64,000 nucleotides of DNA from Maylandia zebra (Eukaryota; Chordata; Actinopteri; Cichliformes; Cichlidae): assembly GCF_041146795.1 (NCBI RefSeq), contig NC_135172.1:39255623-39319622 (forward strand), given 5' to 3'. This document shows positions 39,011-48,912 of the stretch, in pieces. Every line of letters begins with the position of its first letter. Within the stretch, counting starts at the first letter, position 1. The notes below the pieces were generated by a model. It was not told the DNA's origin. It saw only the letters and a program-made list of their open reading frames with translations, and made no database searches. The translations under genes and the position numbers were made by a program.

Positions 39011-39114
39011 CCGGTTCTGGGTCCCCAGACCCCCAATAGCGCAAAAAACTGCACATTCCAGGGTGGCCTTTTGTTGTGGGCAGTCTGAGGTACACCTGTG
39101 CACTACTCATGATG

Positions 39115-40153
39115 TAGTGCACAGGTGTCCCTGCACTACTTTCAAGAATGCATGCGGGAGGTCAAAGAATGGTTCCTGAGTAATTCCCTCGTTTTAAATG
39201 ATAAGAAGACTGAGATTGTGGTGTTCAACAGTAAAATCCCTCGTGCCCAACTCTGTGCTGCCCTGGGTTCCTTTGCTAGTTTTTCTTGTGACTATGTCAG
39301 TAACTTGGGTGTACTGCTGGATAGCTCGCTCAAACTCGATAAGCAAGTGTCTGCTGTAGTGAGATCTAGCTTCCACCAACTACGCCTTATCTCTAAGGCT
39401 AGGCATTATATTCCGCATGAGGACCTGGAGAAGCTTATTCACGCTTTTGTGACCTCCAGGTTGGATTATTGTAACTCCTTGTACTATGGTCTTCCCTCTT
39501 CTCTTCTTCTTAAACTGCAAACAGTCCAAAATGCAGCAGCCCGCCTTTTGACTGGTACCAGGAAATTTTGCCATATTACCCCTGTCCTAGCTAGCCTGCA
39601 TTGGCTGCCCATAAAGTACCGTATTCAATTTAAAATATTACTCCTTACTTTCAAAACTATTAATAAATTAGCGCCAAGTTATCTTAGTGAACTTCTCAAA
39701 CCACATACTCCTGCTAGAACACTCAGATCTGCCACTCAACTACTTCTGACCCAACCCAGATCTCGACTGAAGTCCCGGGGTGACCGTGCGTTTGCTCTGG
39801 CTGCCCCGGTACTGTGGAATACCCTTCCTCTCGACCTCCGCGCATCTGACTCCATTGCACTGTTCAAATCACGATTAAAAACCCACTTATTCAATCTTGC
39901 CTTTCCCTCTAGTTAATATTTCTTTTATGATTTTATATCATGCACTTCTATGCTCATTTAAATTCTTGTTTGCTCTGTACCTGTTGCTTTCCTATGTATT
40001 AGTGACAGTTATCTGTTTGCATATTTAGTACTTGCTTTGGTCCTATTTCTATTATCCTCCTCCTATACTCTATTTTACTTGTTAAGCACCTTGGCATACC
40101 CTTGGTTTTTAAGTGTGCTTTATAAATAAAGTTTATTATTATTATTATTATTA
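39115..40153 (+). mobile_element. 5'-truncated LINE inserted in the Tc1-like right arm
   Basis: Sequence from about 39129 is LINE, ending in AAATAAAGTTTATT and an (ATT)n tail to 40153, after which the Tc1 arm resumes at ATGTCAGATC. The 5' junction carries a 14-bp inverted copy of neighbouring target DNA (39115-39128). Short ATGT is shared by both borders. The tail type fits an L2/CR1-group LINE. Confidence 0.88.
39125..39916 (+). pseudogene. LINE ORF2 C-terminal fragment
   Basis: Open for about 260 codons to the TAG at 39914. It covers the thumb and C-terminal region after the RT palm: NSLVLNDKKTEIVVF, SRLDYCNSLYYGLP, LQTVQNAAARLLTG, LHWLPIKYRIQFKILLL, APVLWNTLPLDLR. The catalytic FADD block and everything upstream are missing. 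No stop or frameshift within the piece, so insertion was recent on this timescale. Confidence 0.88.
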
Positions 40154-40376
40154 TGTCAGATCAGCATCCTGATGTGGCACACCTGTGAGGTGGGATGGAT
40201 TATCTCAATATAGCAGATGTGCCCACTACCACACATTTGGACTGATTTGTGACCACTGTTTGGGAGGGATGGTTATATTGTGTATCTGGAATGAATTTTA
40301 GGTCTCTACGTCCATCCCATGGGGAATGGGAGCAGTAACAAAGGTGTTGCGTTTATATTTTTGTTGAGTGTATATA

Positions 40377-41942
40377 CAAACCAGATTCCAAAAAAGTTGG
40401 GACACCAAACAAATTGTGAATAAAAACTGAATGCAATGATGTGGAGATGGCAAATGTCAATATTTTGTTCAGAATAGAACGTAGATGACAGATCAAAAGT
40501 TCAATCCGAGAAAATGTATCATTTGAAAGGAAAAATATGTTGATTCAAAATTTCACAGTGTCAACAAATCCCAAAAAAGTTGGGACAAGTAGCAATAAGA
40601 GGGTGGAAAAAGTAAATTTGAGCATAACGAAGAGCTGGAAGACCAATTAACATGAATTAGGTTAATTGGCAACATGATTGGGTATAAAAAGAGCTTCTCA
40701 GAGTGCCAGTGTCTCTCAGAAGCCAAGATGGGTAGAGGATCACCAATTCCCACAATGTTGCGCAGAAAGATAGTGGAGCAATATCAGAAAGGTGTTACCC
40801 AGCGAAAAATTGCAAAGACTTTGCAGTTATCATCATCAACTGTGCATAACATCATCCGAAGATTCAGAGAATCTGGAACAATCTCTGTGCGTAAGGGTCA
40901 AGGGCGTAAACCCATACTGGATGCCCGTGATCTCCGGGGCCTTAAACGACACTGCACCACAAACAGGAATGCTACTGTAAAGGAAATCACAGAATGGGCT
41001 CAGGAATACTTCCAGAAACCATTGTCAGTGAACACAATCCACCGTGCCATCCGCCGTTGCCAGCTGAAACTCTACAGTGCAAAGAAGAAGCCATTTCTAA
41101 GCAAAATCCACAAGCTCAGGCGTTTTCACTGGGCCAGGGATCATTTAAAATGGAGTGTGGCAAAATGGAAGACTGTTCTGTGGTCAGACGAGTCACGATT
41201 TGAAGTTCTTTTTGGAAATGTGGGACGCCACGTCATCCGGACCAAAGAGGACAAGGACAACCCAAGTTGTTATCAATGCTCAGTTCAGAAGCCTGCATCT
41301 CTGATGGTATGAGGTTGCTTGCATGTCTGGAAAGGCACCATCAATACAGAAAAATACATTCAGGTTCTAGAACAACATATGCTCCCATCCAGACGTCATC
41401 TCTTCCAGGGAAGACCCTGCATTTTTCAACAAGATAATGCCAGACCACATTCTGCAGCAATCACAACATCATGGCTGCGTAGGAGAAGGATCTGGGTACT
41501 GAAATGGCCAGTCTGCAGTCCAGATCTTTCACCTATAGAGAACATTTGGCGCATCATAAAGAGGAAGGTGCGATAAAGAAGGCCCAAGACGATTGAACAG
41601 TTAGAGGCCTGTATTAGACAAGAATGGGAGAGCATTCCTATTTCTAAACTTGAGAAACTGGTCTCCTCGGTCCCCAGACATCTGTTGAGTATTGTAAGAA
41701 GAAGGGGAGATGCCACACAGTGGTGAAAATGGCTTTGTCCCAACTTTTTTGGGATTTGTTGACACCATGACATTTTGAATCACCATATTTTTCCCGTAAA
41801 ATGATAACTTTTCTCAGTTTACACTTTTGTTCCGTGATTTATGTTCTATTCTGAATAAAATATTGACATTTGCCATCTCCACATCATTGCATTCAGTTTT
41901 TATTCACAATCTGTTTAATGTCCTTTTTTGGAATCCGGTTTG
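40377..41942 (+). mobile_element. 1566-bp Tc1/mariner element
   Basis: Ends CAAACCAGATTCCAAAAAAG (40377) and GGAATCCGGTTTG (to 41942) are inverted matches; TA flanks both sides (40375-40376, 41943-41944). An inner inverted pair (AAAAAAGTTGGGACA near 40389 and 40575 against GTCCCAACTTTTTTGGG near 41737) marks the usual paired transposase sites. It begins 6 bp after the previous Tc1-like element ends. It carries one transposase frame with two nonsense codons. Confidence 0.93.
40728..41726 (+). pseudogene. Tc1/mariner transposase with two in-frame stops
   Basis: The frame runs 333 codons from ATG 40728 to TGA 41724 with no frameshift. It has the N-terminal paired HTH region (RKIVEQYQKGVTQRKIAKTL), the GRKP linker, then the DDE domain: WSDESRF (first D), FQQDNARPH (second D) and SPDLSPIENIW (final acidic residue). 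Codon 195 is TGA at 41310 where the family has Trp, and codon 283 is TAA at 41574 where Gln is usual; both are single transitions. A short in-frame gap after codon 197 also removes a few residues relative to relatives. Not functional as it stands. Confidence 0.9.
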
Positions 41943-42135
41943 TATGACATAATATCATTATTGTTTGTACAACCATATCAGAAAATACATGGGTTAAATG
42001 GTTTAGTAAAAACAAGTGCTTCCTCAATGAAAATATGTTTTCAGTTTATTTCAGCTTTTGATTTGCGAAATGCATATTTCTGCAGAGAAAAATCAGAACT
42101 GAAATAAATAAATGGTGTAATTAAATGGTGTAATT

Positions 42136-42144
<9 letters not shown>

Positions 42145-42186
<42 letters not shown>

Positions 42187-42203
42187 TATACATACATATA
42201 TAC

Positions 42204-42248
<45 letters not shown>

Positions 42249-42337
42249 TATATACATATACACATACATATATATATATGTATATATATTATATATATAT
42301 AGATATATAGATATGTGTGTATGTGTCTATATATATA

Positions 42338-42401
<64 letters not shown>
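42145..42401. repeat. (TA)n/(CATA)n microsatellite
   Basis: TA repeats interrupted by TACATA and CACA words, pure TA at the right end (about 42342-42401). Overlapping Tyr/Ile frames are artefacts. Confidence 0.96.
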
Positions 42402-42404
<3 letters not shown>

Positions 42405-42528
42405 CACCCAGCACGCCCCTGCGGGCGGTTTATCCTTCAAGCTCGGGTCCTCTACCAGAGGCCTGGGAGCTTGAGGGTCCTGCGCAGTATCTTAGCTGTT
42501 CCCAGGACTGCGCTCTTCTGGACAGAGA

Positions 42529-42530
<2 letters not shown>
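42402..42530. repeat. 129-bp unit embedded between TA tracts, copy 1
   Basis: Begins with CACCCAGCACGCCCCTGCGG and holds CTTCAAGCTCGGGTCCTC, with an inner inverted pair CTCAAGCTCCCAGG / CCTGGGAGCTTGAGG-like words, ending GACAGAGATC. Much richer in GC than its surroundings. A partial second copy lies 62 bp downstream after a second TA tract. Family not recognised with confidence; it looks like the 3' end of a fish retroelement. Confidence 0.7.

Positions 42531-42592
<62 letters not shown>
42531..42592. repeat. (TA)n microsatellite between the two GC-rich units
   Basis: 31 TA units without interruption. Confidence 0.96.
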
Positions 42593-42597
<5 letters not shown>

Positions 42598-42651
42598 AGC
42601 ACGCCCCTGCGGGTGGTTTATCCTTCAAGCTCGGGTCCTCTACCAGAGGCC
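42593..42651. repeat. Partial copy 2 of the 129-bp unit
   Basis: CCCAGCACGCCCCTGCGGGT through CTCTACCAGAGGCC matches copy 1 with one substitution, in the same orientation and again directly after a TA tract. It diverges after GAGGCC; the following bases form a small hairpin CCGTGTTAC-TTACC-GTAACACGG. Confidence 0.8.
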
Positions 42652-42860
42652 GTGTTACTTACCGTAACACGGCGGAATGACTCTGGCAACAGTGACACCA
42701 GTATATTACTGCAAAGTGGAGACAAAAAATCTAACAGTGTGTTACACCCACTGTGTCATTAGACATTTTTTCAGTGTATGGGGTGGAGCAAAGGGAGGTA
42801 TGTCAGCATTCATCTCTGTGTGTCTGGGATTCAGTAGGTGTCTCTAGGACTGGAAAGTAC

Positions 42861-42979
42861 TATAAACTGAGAGAACTGAAGTGCTGAGTAAGAAAAGTAG
42901 GCTCACAAGAAGTGCACAACAGAAATTTTTGAAAAGTTTCAACTTTCTATTTCTTCTGTGAATCTGACCGACTATACAG
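42861..42979 (+). promoter_or_regulatory. ptgdr2: Probable ptgdr2 promoter and noncoding first exon
   Basis: TATAAA at 42861-42866 would place a transcription start near 42890. The stretch ends ACTATACAG followed by the donor GTGAGTG (42980). Splicing to the acceptor TTTCACTTTTCAG at 45990 would join it 17 nt upstream of the coding start. No ATG-led frame of note. The mammalian gene likewise has a noncoding first exon and a single coding exon. The link is inferred. Confidence 0.5.
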
Positions 42980-45900
42980 GTGAGTGTTTTCTACAATACT
43001 AAAGTTTAGTTATGAGTACAAGCTATGTATGCAGTCATCATGGTTTTGCTCTACTTCTTGCTGTTGTTGAGCAATAGTTATGTTTGGTTTTGAGCTTGTC
43101 ACCTGTCCCTTTATACATTTAATTTTAGCAATGGACAGTAAATCTGATATATTGATTATTGCACATTTAGTTAGCAGGTTTTTGGGGGGGTTTGTTTGTT
43201 TGTTTGTTTGTTTTTTAAAAGGCTACACTTCAATGTAATTTAATTCACTGAGACAAAGGTGTAACTCGGTTTTATGGCCAATGTAGAGGCTGTATATTAT
43301 GTTGCTGTTGAATTGAATTGCTGTTACTTAATAAAATATGACCTGACTATATAGAGCACACATAAAGCATAAGAATCAATAGAATTCACATAAAAGTGTA
43401 ATGTGTAGCAGCTGTCAAGTAGTAAAAATAGAAATAATTTCACACTGATAATATGCTTTGACATAATAGACTCAATGTTCATAAAAGCACAAATCTCTAT
43501 TTTCATAATCACTACAGCTGGTGCGAAAGCAGGCAGAGTTGCCTGGTGAAATTGTTCTGTCTTGTATTAGATGGGCCTCTCATAATGTAGGTATTCAAAG
43601 ACTGAGTTCACCCAAGTTCTCCAGAAAGATAAAAAAAAGAAAATTAGTAGTCCAAGAAAGAAACATGCATTCACGTCAGCATTGTGTCTCGTTTTTATCA
43701 ACTCATCCGTCTGTATTCATGTGCAGACTTGGTGTTGTGTTTACCTCATCTACATCATGAGTGCAGGGATGTGACTAAGAATGTAACCATAGCTAAGGGA
43801 GAACAATGTTGCTTTGAATTTTATACGTGAATAGTCAAATGTTTTTATTATAAAAATCTCAACCCATAATTCAGTGCCTGTAAAATGTCTGGAATCTTTT
43901 AGAAAATAAGGGAGAAATAGCAACAGTAGAGAACAATTAGAACAGGCAGAAACTTAAAGTTCATATTAATAGTGTATTTCTTTATTTTACCTCCCTTAAT
44001 GTTCAATACTAGAACTACTAAGAAGCTACTGTAGTAATCAGATAATTTTTTATTAGCTACACTGTCTCTGTTGTAAGGGTGTCACTGCTTTGTGTTACTC
44101 CCCTTAATCTAATCTAACAATAAATACTTGTGTTAAAGCTGAGCCACAAATTATTCAAATGTATCGGCCCTAGGATTTTTTTTTCCTTTGAAGCCAGGTG
44201 TATTGGAATTGGAAATCCATAGTTCTTGAAACAATGTGGCATGTGGTAATCAGGGGGGAAAATGACTCTTCGTTTAAGACGCAGTTATCTTGATTCCATT
44301 TACTACTTCATCTACTTCCTACTTGCGTAAGTACAGTGATCCTGGTGTTAACGTGCCAGGTAACTGTCAGTGGGTTTTGTGCCTGAGGTGCAGATCATGT
44401 CTTCAGTTATGACTTTAAATAGTTCCTAACCGTTCACACTTACAGGAGAGGCTTACAACCTTAAAGTCAAATCTCTGATGAGACAAGCATATAAGCCACA
44501 ACCAATCTTTGTGAGGAGTGAAGTGATAACGAGTGTCTATTTCTCTAATTTGAACATCATATCTCATTCACGCACTGTGAATTATGCAGTCATGATCTAG
44601 CAACTTCATAATCATGTCCATTTTAAGAAATGACCCTTAAGTATGTTGATAGTAGTAATATCAGGAAAAAAGAAAAAGTGATTATTTGATGTCTTCCCTT
44701 GTCTTTTACAATTTTAAAATGACTTTTATAATGATTTATCATAACATTAACAACAATCACTTGAAACCTTAAAAATAGGTGTTTTGAATTGTGTACACAG
44801 TATGGTAATGTTTTAAAACTGAAAAGTGCCCGTACATTTAAGTTTTGGCTACCCTTATGTCTTTAGAGTGTATATTTCACTGGAGATATTATGGGCTGAT
44901 AACGACAGGCATCCTCACAGATTGTTGGTATCTCTGTTGTCTCCTATGGATTGTCTTTAACTAAGCATGTGTAGTTGCCCAATAGATGGTATGTGGCTAG
45001 TCCACAAAAACAAGCTTTGACATGTTTCAAAGAGACTGTGTCGCTGTTTTTCTTATTTTTTTCTCACAGTGAACTTCCATGACAGTTATGGTGAAAGGTA
45101 ACTCTAGTCAGAAAACGATGCTTTAATTTGCAAAAATATTACTACCCAGTGATTTACTATTCATCAATAATCATATTAGTCATAATGCTGAAAGCAAAGT
45201 ATGTAATTGCTCAATAAAAACAAAAAGACAAATAGGCAAGAAAAGTTGAATCAATGCACCTTAGGGTGTGGAAGGAGTGTCCGTGGTAACCACAATCACA
45301 TAAAAGTTTCATAACATTATGTCAAGAGGATGCACCTCCCCAGCACATTTATCTGTTGTGCCAAATCAAAATCATGAGTATCAAAAGGGGAAAAGGAATC
45401 ACTAATGCCAAACCACAGGGACAGTTGACAAATCTCAGCTTATTTTTTTGCCTTTCCAGCAAATATGCTAATTTTTTTGCCTTCAACAGAGCTTGTATAT
45501 ATATATATATTTATTCAAGCTCTTGTGAATATATGTTGTTTTTAATTTACCTCAACTCGTTCAAAACAAACATTTAAAAGTGAAACCACAATTCAGTCCA
45601 GCAGGTGTCACTATAGCAAGTGCTGAGATCCAATACTTCTCTCTCAGAGACAGCAACTTGGATAGATACTCCATGTATGTCTGGCTATAACATACGTGGA
45701 GTATGCGGCAGCCGGGTGTTTAGCTATGAAAAACTCCATGTTCCCAGTGCAAATTGCTGTTTTGTGCTTTGAAATGTGTTGTTAGAGTATCTCTTTGCTT
45801 GTTCAGCGTAAGCTTGCTCACAGGGGCATTTAAACACATAGATTACTTATTACATTCTCACAAAGATGGATATGAGATCAGGAAAGTAAAATACCTCCTG

Positions 45901-45990
45901 ACCTTTTGTAAAACAAATGGAACCTGCGTTAAATCTGACTTTAACTGGTTATTCATAAGCTTCGTGTCTGTGTCTTGTTTCACTTTTCAG
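42980..45990 (+). other. Putative ptgdr2 intron 1
   Basis: About 3.0 kb of AT-rich sequence between the candidate first exon and the coding exon. Contains TTTG repeats at 43190-43212 and a short (TA)n at 45498-45512; no other gene or bounded repeat is supported. Confidence 0.45.
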
Positions 45991-46007
45991 AAAAAGTAAT
46001 CTCAAAC

Positions 46008-47354
46008 ATGTCCAACAAGACAAATGTCTCAGAGGACCAGGTTTTCTGTCCCCAGCTTGAGATGATGAGGAGGCATGAACTTAATAACAACACACAGGTC
46101 AATCTGACTGTGGTTTGCATCCATGGACTGGTCTCTGGCCTGGGGATTTTGGAGAATGCCTTGATCATCTGGGTGGTGGGCTTCCGCCTAAGACAACGCA
46201 CCGTGGCCTCCATCTGGGTGCTCAACCTGGCCATGTCTGACTTCCTGGCTACCCTGACGCTTCCCCTGTTCACTTTATACCTAAACTCTGGTCACAGCTG
46301 GGAGCTCGGCAACCCACTTTGCAAAGTGCAGACATTCATCTTTTTCTTCAACATGTTCGTATCAGCCTTCCTTTTGGCAGCCATTTCGCTGGACCGCTTA
46401 CTTCTGGTCACCAAGCCAGTGTGGAGCCAAAATCATCGATCAGTAGCAGGCGCGTGGAAAGTGTGCATATTGGGTTGGCTATGGGCAGCAGCTAATGCAT
46501 TGCCATATTATGTTTTCCGCTCAGTAACTGAAACGAAGCATAAAAGAAAGTTGTGCTATCACAATTTTGCCATGTATTCCTCATATGCCACACCTGAGAG
46601 AGACTGTAACATGAGGCAGTGGACCACAGCTATCTCCAAGCTGCTGCTGGCATTCATATTGCCACTGGCAGTGATTGCAGGAAGCTACATCAAAATTGGT
46701 CTCAGTCTGAGGAGCAGGAACAGGAGGAGGAAGCAGAGTGCCACTAGACTAACTGATGATCTGATTACGTTAAACAGAAATCAACAATCAAGAACTACAC
46801 ATGGAAGAACTGCAGCCACAAATAAATTATCTCTCAAATTTCTAATCCCTGGTCCATCATTAACCACTAAAGAAGGCCCCTTGACTCCTACCACCCCTAA
46901 ACTGACGAGTCAGAGCCAGCTATCCCAGAGTTTCACTAAAATGGTGACATCTGTGATTACAGCGTTTGCACTGTGCTGGGCTCCTTATCACATCTTCTGT
47001 ATGATTGAAGTGGCAGCCCAATATAATATGGAATATCTCAAACTAGTGGAAGTAGGTCTACCTCTAGCTACAACACTGGCATTCTTAAATCCACTACTGA
47101 ATCCTATTCTCTATGTCTTCAGTTGCCCACGTTTCTGTGTAAGAATACGGCAGAGTCTGGGAGCAGTGTTTGACGGACTGGTAGAAGAAAGAGGGGTGTT
47201 ACTGATGACCCCAGGAAAGAGTTTAATAAGTCACATTAGGAGGAGGAGCAGTCGAGATGTTGGCCTAGGAATCCCAGCATCACCCTGTCAGTCATACAGT
47301 AGCCAGCCCATCGTCTCACCAGCTTTGCAGGACAATATAGTGGAGCATAGCTGA
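46008..47354 (+). CDS. ptgdr2: Prostaglandin D2 receptor 2 (CRTH2), 448 aa
   Basis: A class A G-protein-coupled receptor of the plasma membrane; mammalian PTGDR2 binds prostaglandin D2 and signals through Gi in immune cells. Single coding exon; the acceptor at 45990 precedes the ATG at 46008. The start gives MSNKTNVSEDQ, with N-glycosylation sequons at N3, N6, N27 and N32. Seven membrane segments are visible. Diagnostic blocks are GHSWELGNPLCKVQ before TM3, ISLDRLLLV (DRL in place of DRY), KPVWSQNHRSVAGAWKVC in the second loop and TM4, ALPYYVFR, CWAPYH in TM6 and NPLLNPILYVF in TM7. The conserved TM3-ECL2 disulphide pair is present (C in PLCKV, C in KLCYHN or DCNM). Loop 3 is unusually long (about 75 residues). 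The tail has RRRSSRD, a likely phosphorylation site. The family match is strong; fish function is inferred. Confidence 0.93.
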   Translation: MSNKTNVSEDQVFCPQLEMMRRHELNNNTQVNLTVVCIHGLVSGLGILENALIIWVVGFRLRQRTVASIWVLNLAMSDFLATLTLPLFTLYLNSGHSWELGNPLCKVQTFIFFFNMFVSAFLLAAISLDRLLLVTKPVWSQNHRSVAGAWKVCILGWLWAAANALPYYVFRSVTETKHKRKLCYHNFAMYSSYATPERDCNMRQWTTAISKLLLAFILPLAVIAGSYIKIGLSLRSRNRRRKQSATRLTDDLITLNRNQQSRTTHGRTAATNKLSLKFLIPGPSLTTKEGPLTPTTPKLTSQSQLSQSFTKMVTSVITAFALCWAPYHIFCMIEVAAQYNMEYLKLVEVGLPLATTLAFLNPLLNPILYVFSCPRFCVRIRQSLGAVFDGLVEERGVLLMTPGKSLISHIRRRSSRDVGLGIPASPCQSYSSQPIVSPALQDNIVEHS

Positions 47355-48410
47355 GACATCAATAGATTTTTGGCTTTGTGCCTCGGGAAGTGCATGAATT
47401 ACATTTAATCAAGCACACGTGCCCTACAGGTACTGTAAGACATACACTATATTACCAAAATTCTACTATCCAAATTATTGACACACTCCTAAAATATGTG
47501 GAAGAGTTGAAGCTGTTATAGTTGCAAAGGGTGGTCCAACATCATCAACTTAAGTTTATGTGTTTGTGAAGGCAGACAATCAATACTTTTGGCCATATAG
47601 TTCAATTCAATTTAATCTATATAGCACCAAATCCCAATAACAGTTGTGTCAAGGCCCTCCCCATAATACAAAGAAAAGCCCAACAATCATATGACCCCCA
47701 TGAGTAAGTGCTTTGGCGACTGTGAGAAGGAAAAACGTCCTTTTCATACAATTAAATAACAATGTGTAAATGTATGGTTTGTGTTGTGTTTGTGCAACAA
47801 ACTATAGTTATCCATATGGTACGGTGCTTTGTTCCTGACTGAAATCACTGCTCACACTGTTGCTGAAGTTTCAACACCTGAAACTAAACATTTCCATGTT
47901 AACATCATTGATTGTCCCACCAATCAGTGTTTTGATTTAGGGCTTTAAGAAGAGTAGTTCAAATGTGGGAAATGATACATCATCAACAACTATATAGTTT
48001 TGTTAGTAATCAGTGAAGTTACATTTCAAATGTTTTTATATGGCCTTTTAAAATTGTACTACATTGTCACTACTACCCCTGAATGGCGACCCTATAAAGA
48101 TCAATACATCAGCTTGTGCATGTGACTGAAAACTGGAAAATGTATATCCTTCTGATTTAGTGCAAGACCATGGCGATTTGTAGTTAGCTTTCCCGAGCTC
48201 TATCATGAGGTCGAAATTCAGTTTGTACCGTACAAAATATATTGTTCCATATCCTGTCTCATGTAAAAGTTACAAAATCTTAGCATTTATGCACAGCGTT
48301 TAACATTGTAAATGTGTCAGTGTTCGAATTTCAAGTATTTTTATACTTATCTTTTTATAGTGATGTATAGCTGTTTTAAATGTTTTAAATAAAAAGCTGT
48401 AATTGTTTGT
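47355..48410 (+). other. ptgdr2 3' UTR
   Basis: Follows the TGA at 47352. AATAAA at 48388-48393 in TTTTAAATAAAAAGC, followed by T/G-rich bases, is a plausible poly(A) site. The stretch includes a dispersed repeat at about 47601-47745. Confidence 0.5.
47601..47745. repeat. Common fish dispersed repeat
   Basis: CAATTCAATTTAATCTATAT with AGCACCAAATCCCAATAACA, CCCAACAATCATATGACCCC and GACTGTGAGAAGGAAAAA form a very frequent teleost repeat. Only about 145 bp are present; the class is not certain. Confidence 0.65.
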
Positions 48411-48579
48411 ATCACTTTGGTGGAACTTTGGTATTAAACTCATAAACATTTTTAAATGACTGGATGAATTTAGAGTGGAATTTAGCTTATTTGTCTTTTC
48501 AGTCACTTTATTAACCTTTTTGTAAGAAGAAAAGATGCCATAGATAGATGGCCCCGTACTGCCAATTCATACTGTACAG

Positions 48580-48904
48580 CAGCAGTCCCCAACCTTTTTT
48601 GCGCCACGGACCGGTTTATGCCCGACAATATTTTCATGAACCGGCCTTTAAGGTGTCGCGGATAAATACAACAAAATAAAACTAGTACCGGTACCGAAAA
48701 AAAGAAAATTTATTCATAACACACATGAAAAGACCAAGGAAAACCGAGTAAACGATAAAAACAATAACAAAATAACGCTGAAAACCGATAAAAACCCTGA
48801 AAACTATTGTACTAATTTCACACCTGAGCCTCAACTCTCGCGGCCCGGTACCAAACGACTCACGGACCGGTACCGGTCCGAGGCCCGGGGGTTGGGGACC
48901 GCTG
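48580..48904. mobile_element. 325-bp hAT MITE
   Basis: Ends CAGCAGTCCCCAACC and GGTTGGGGACCGCTG form a 15-bp inverted repeat with one mismatch. The 8-bp target duplication CTGTACAG is perfect at 48572-48579 and 48905-48912. The subterminal parts contain CGGACCGGT words and are GC-rich; the middle is A-rich. No coding capacity. Confidence 0.92.
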
Positions 48905-48912
48905 CTGTACAG

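Larger units (their letters stand above)
37977..40370. mobile_element. Tc1-like element with long terminal inverted repeats, interrupted by a LINE
   Basis: Ends CACTCAACAAAAATATAAAC and its exact inverse at 40351-40370, flanked by TA (37975-37976 and 40371-40372). The terminal inverted repeats are about 280 bp long: left arm 37977 to about 38270, right arm from about 39030, broken by a LINE at 39115-40153 and resuming to 40370. Arms remain nearly identical. It encodes a Tc1-type transposase with an internal deletion. Confidence 0.93.

Noticed and set aside
37980-40370. CRISPR-like or direct-repeat array
   Set aside because: The repeated words are inverted terminal arms of the Tc1-like element; no regularly spaced direct repeats occur anywhere in the window.
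42317-42667. 116-codon open frame
   Set aside because: Spans two TA tracts and the GC-rich repeat units; repeat artefact.
42649-42673. Hairpin CCGTGTTAC-TTACC-GTAACACGG as a terminator or RNA gene
   Set aside because: Short inverted repeats of 9 bp are expected by chance in this length of DNA, and eukaryotic genes do not use such terminators.
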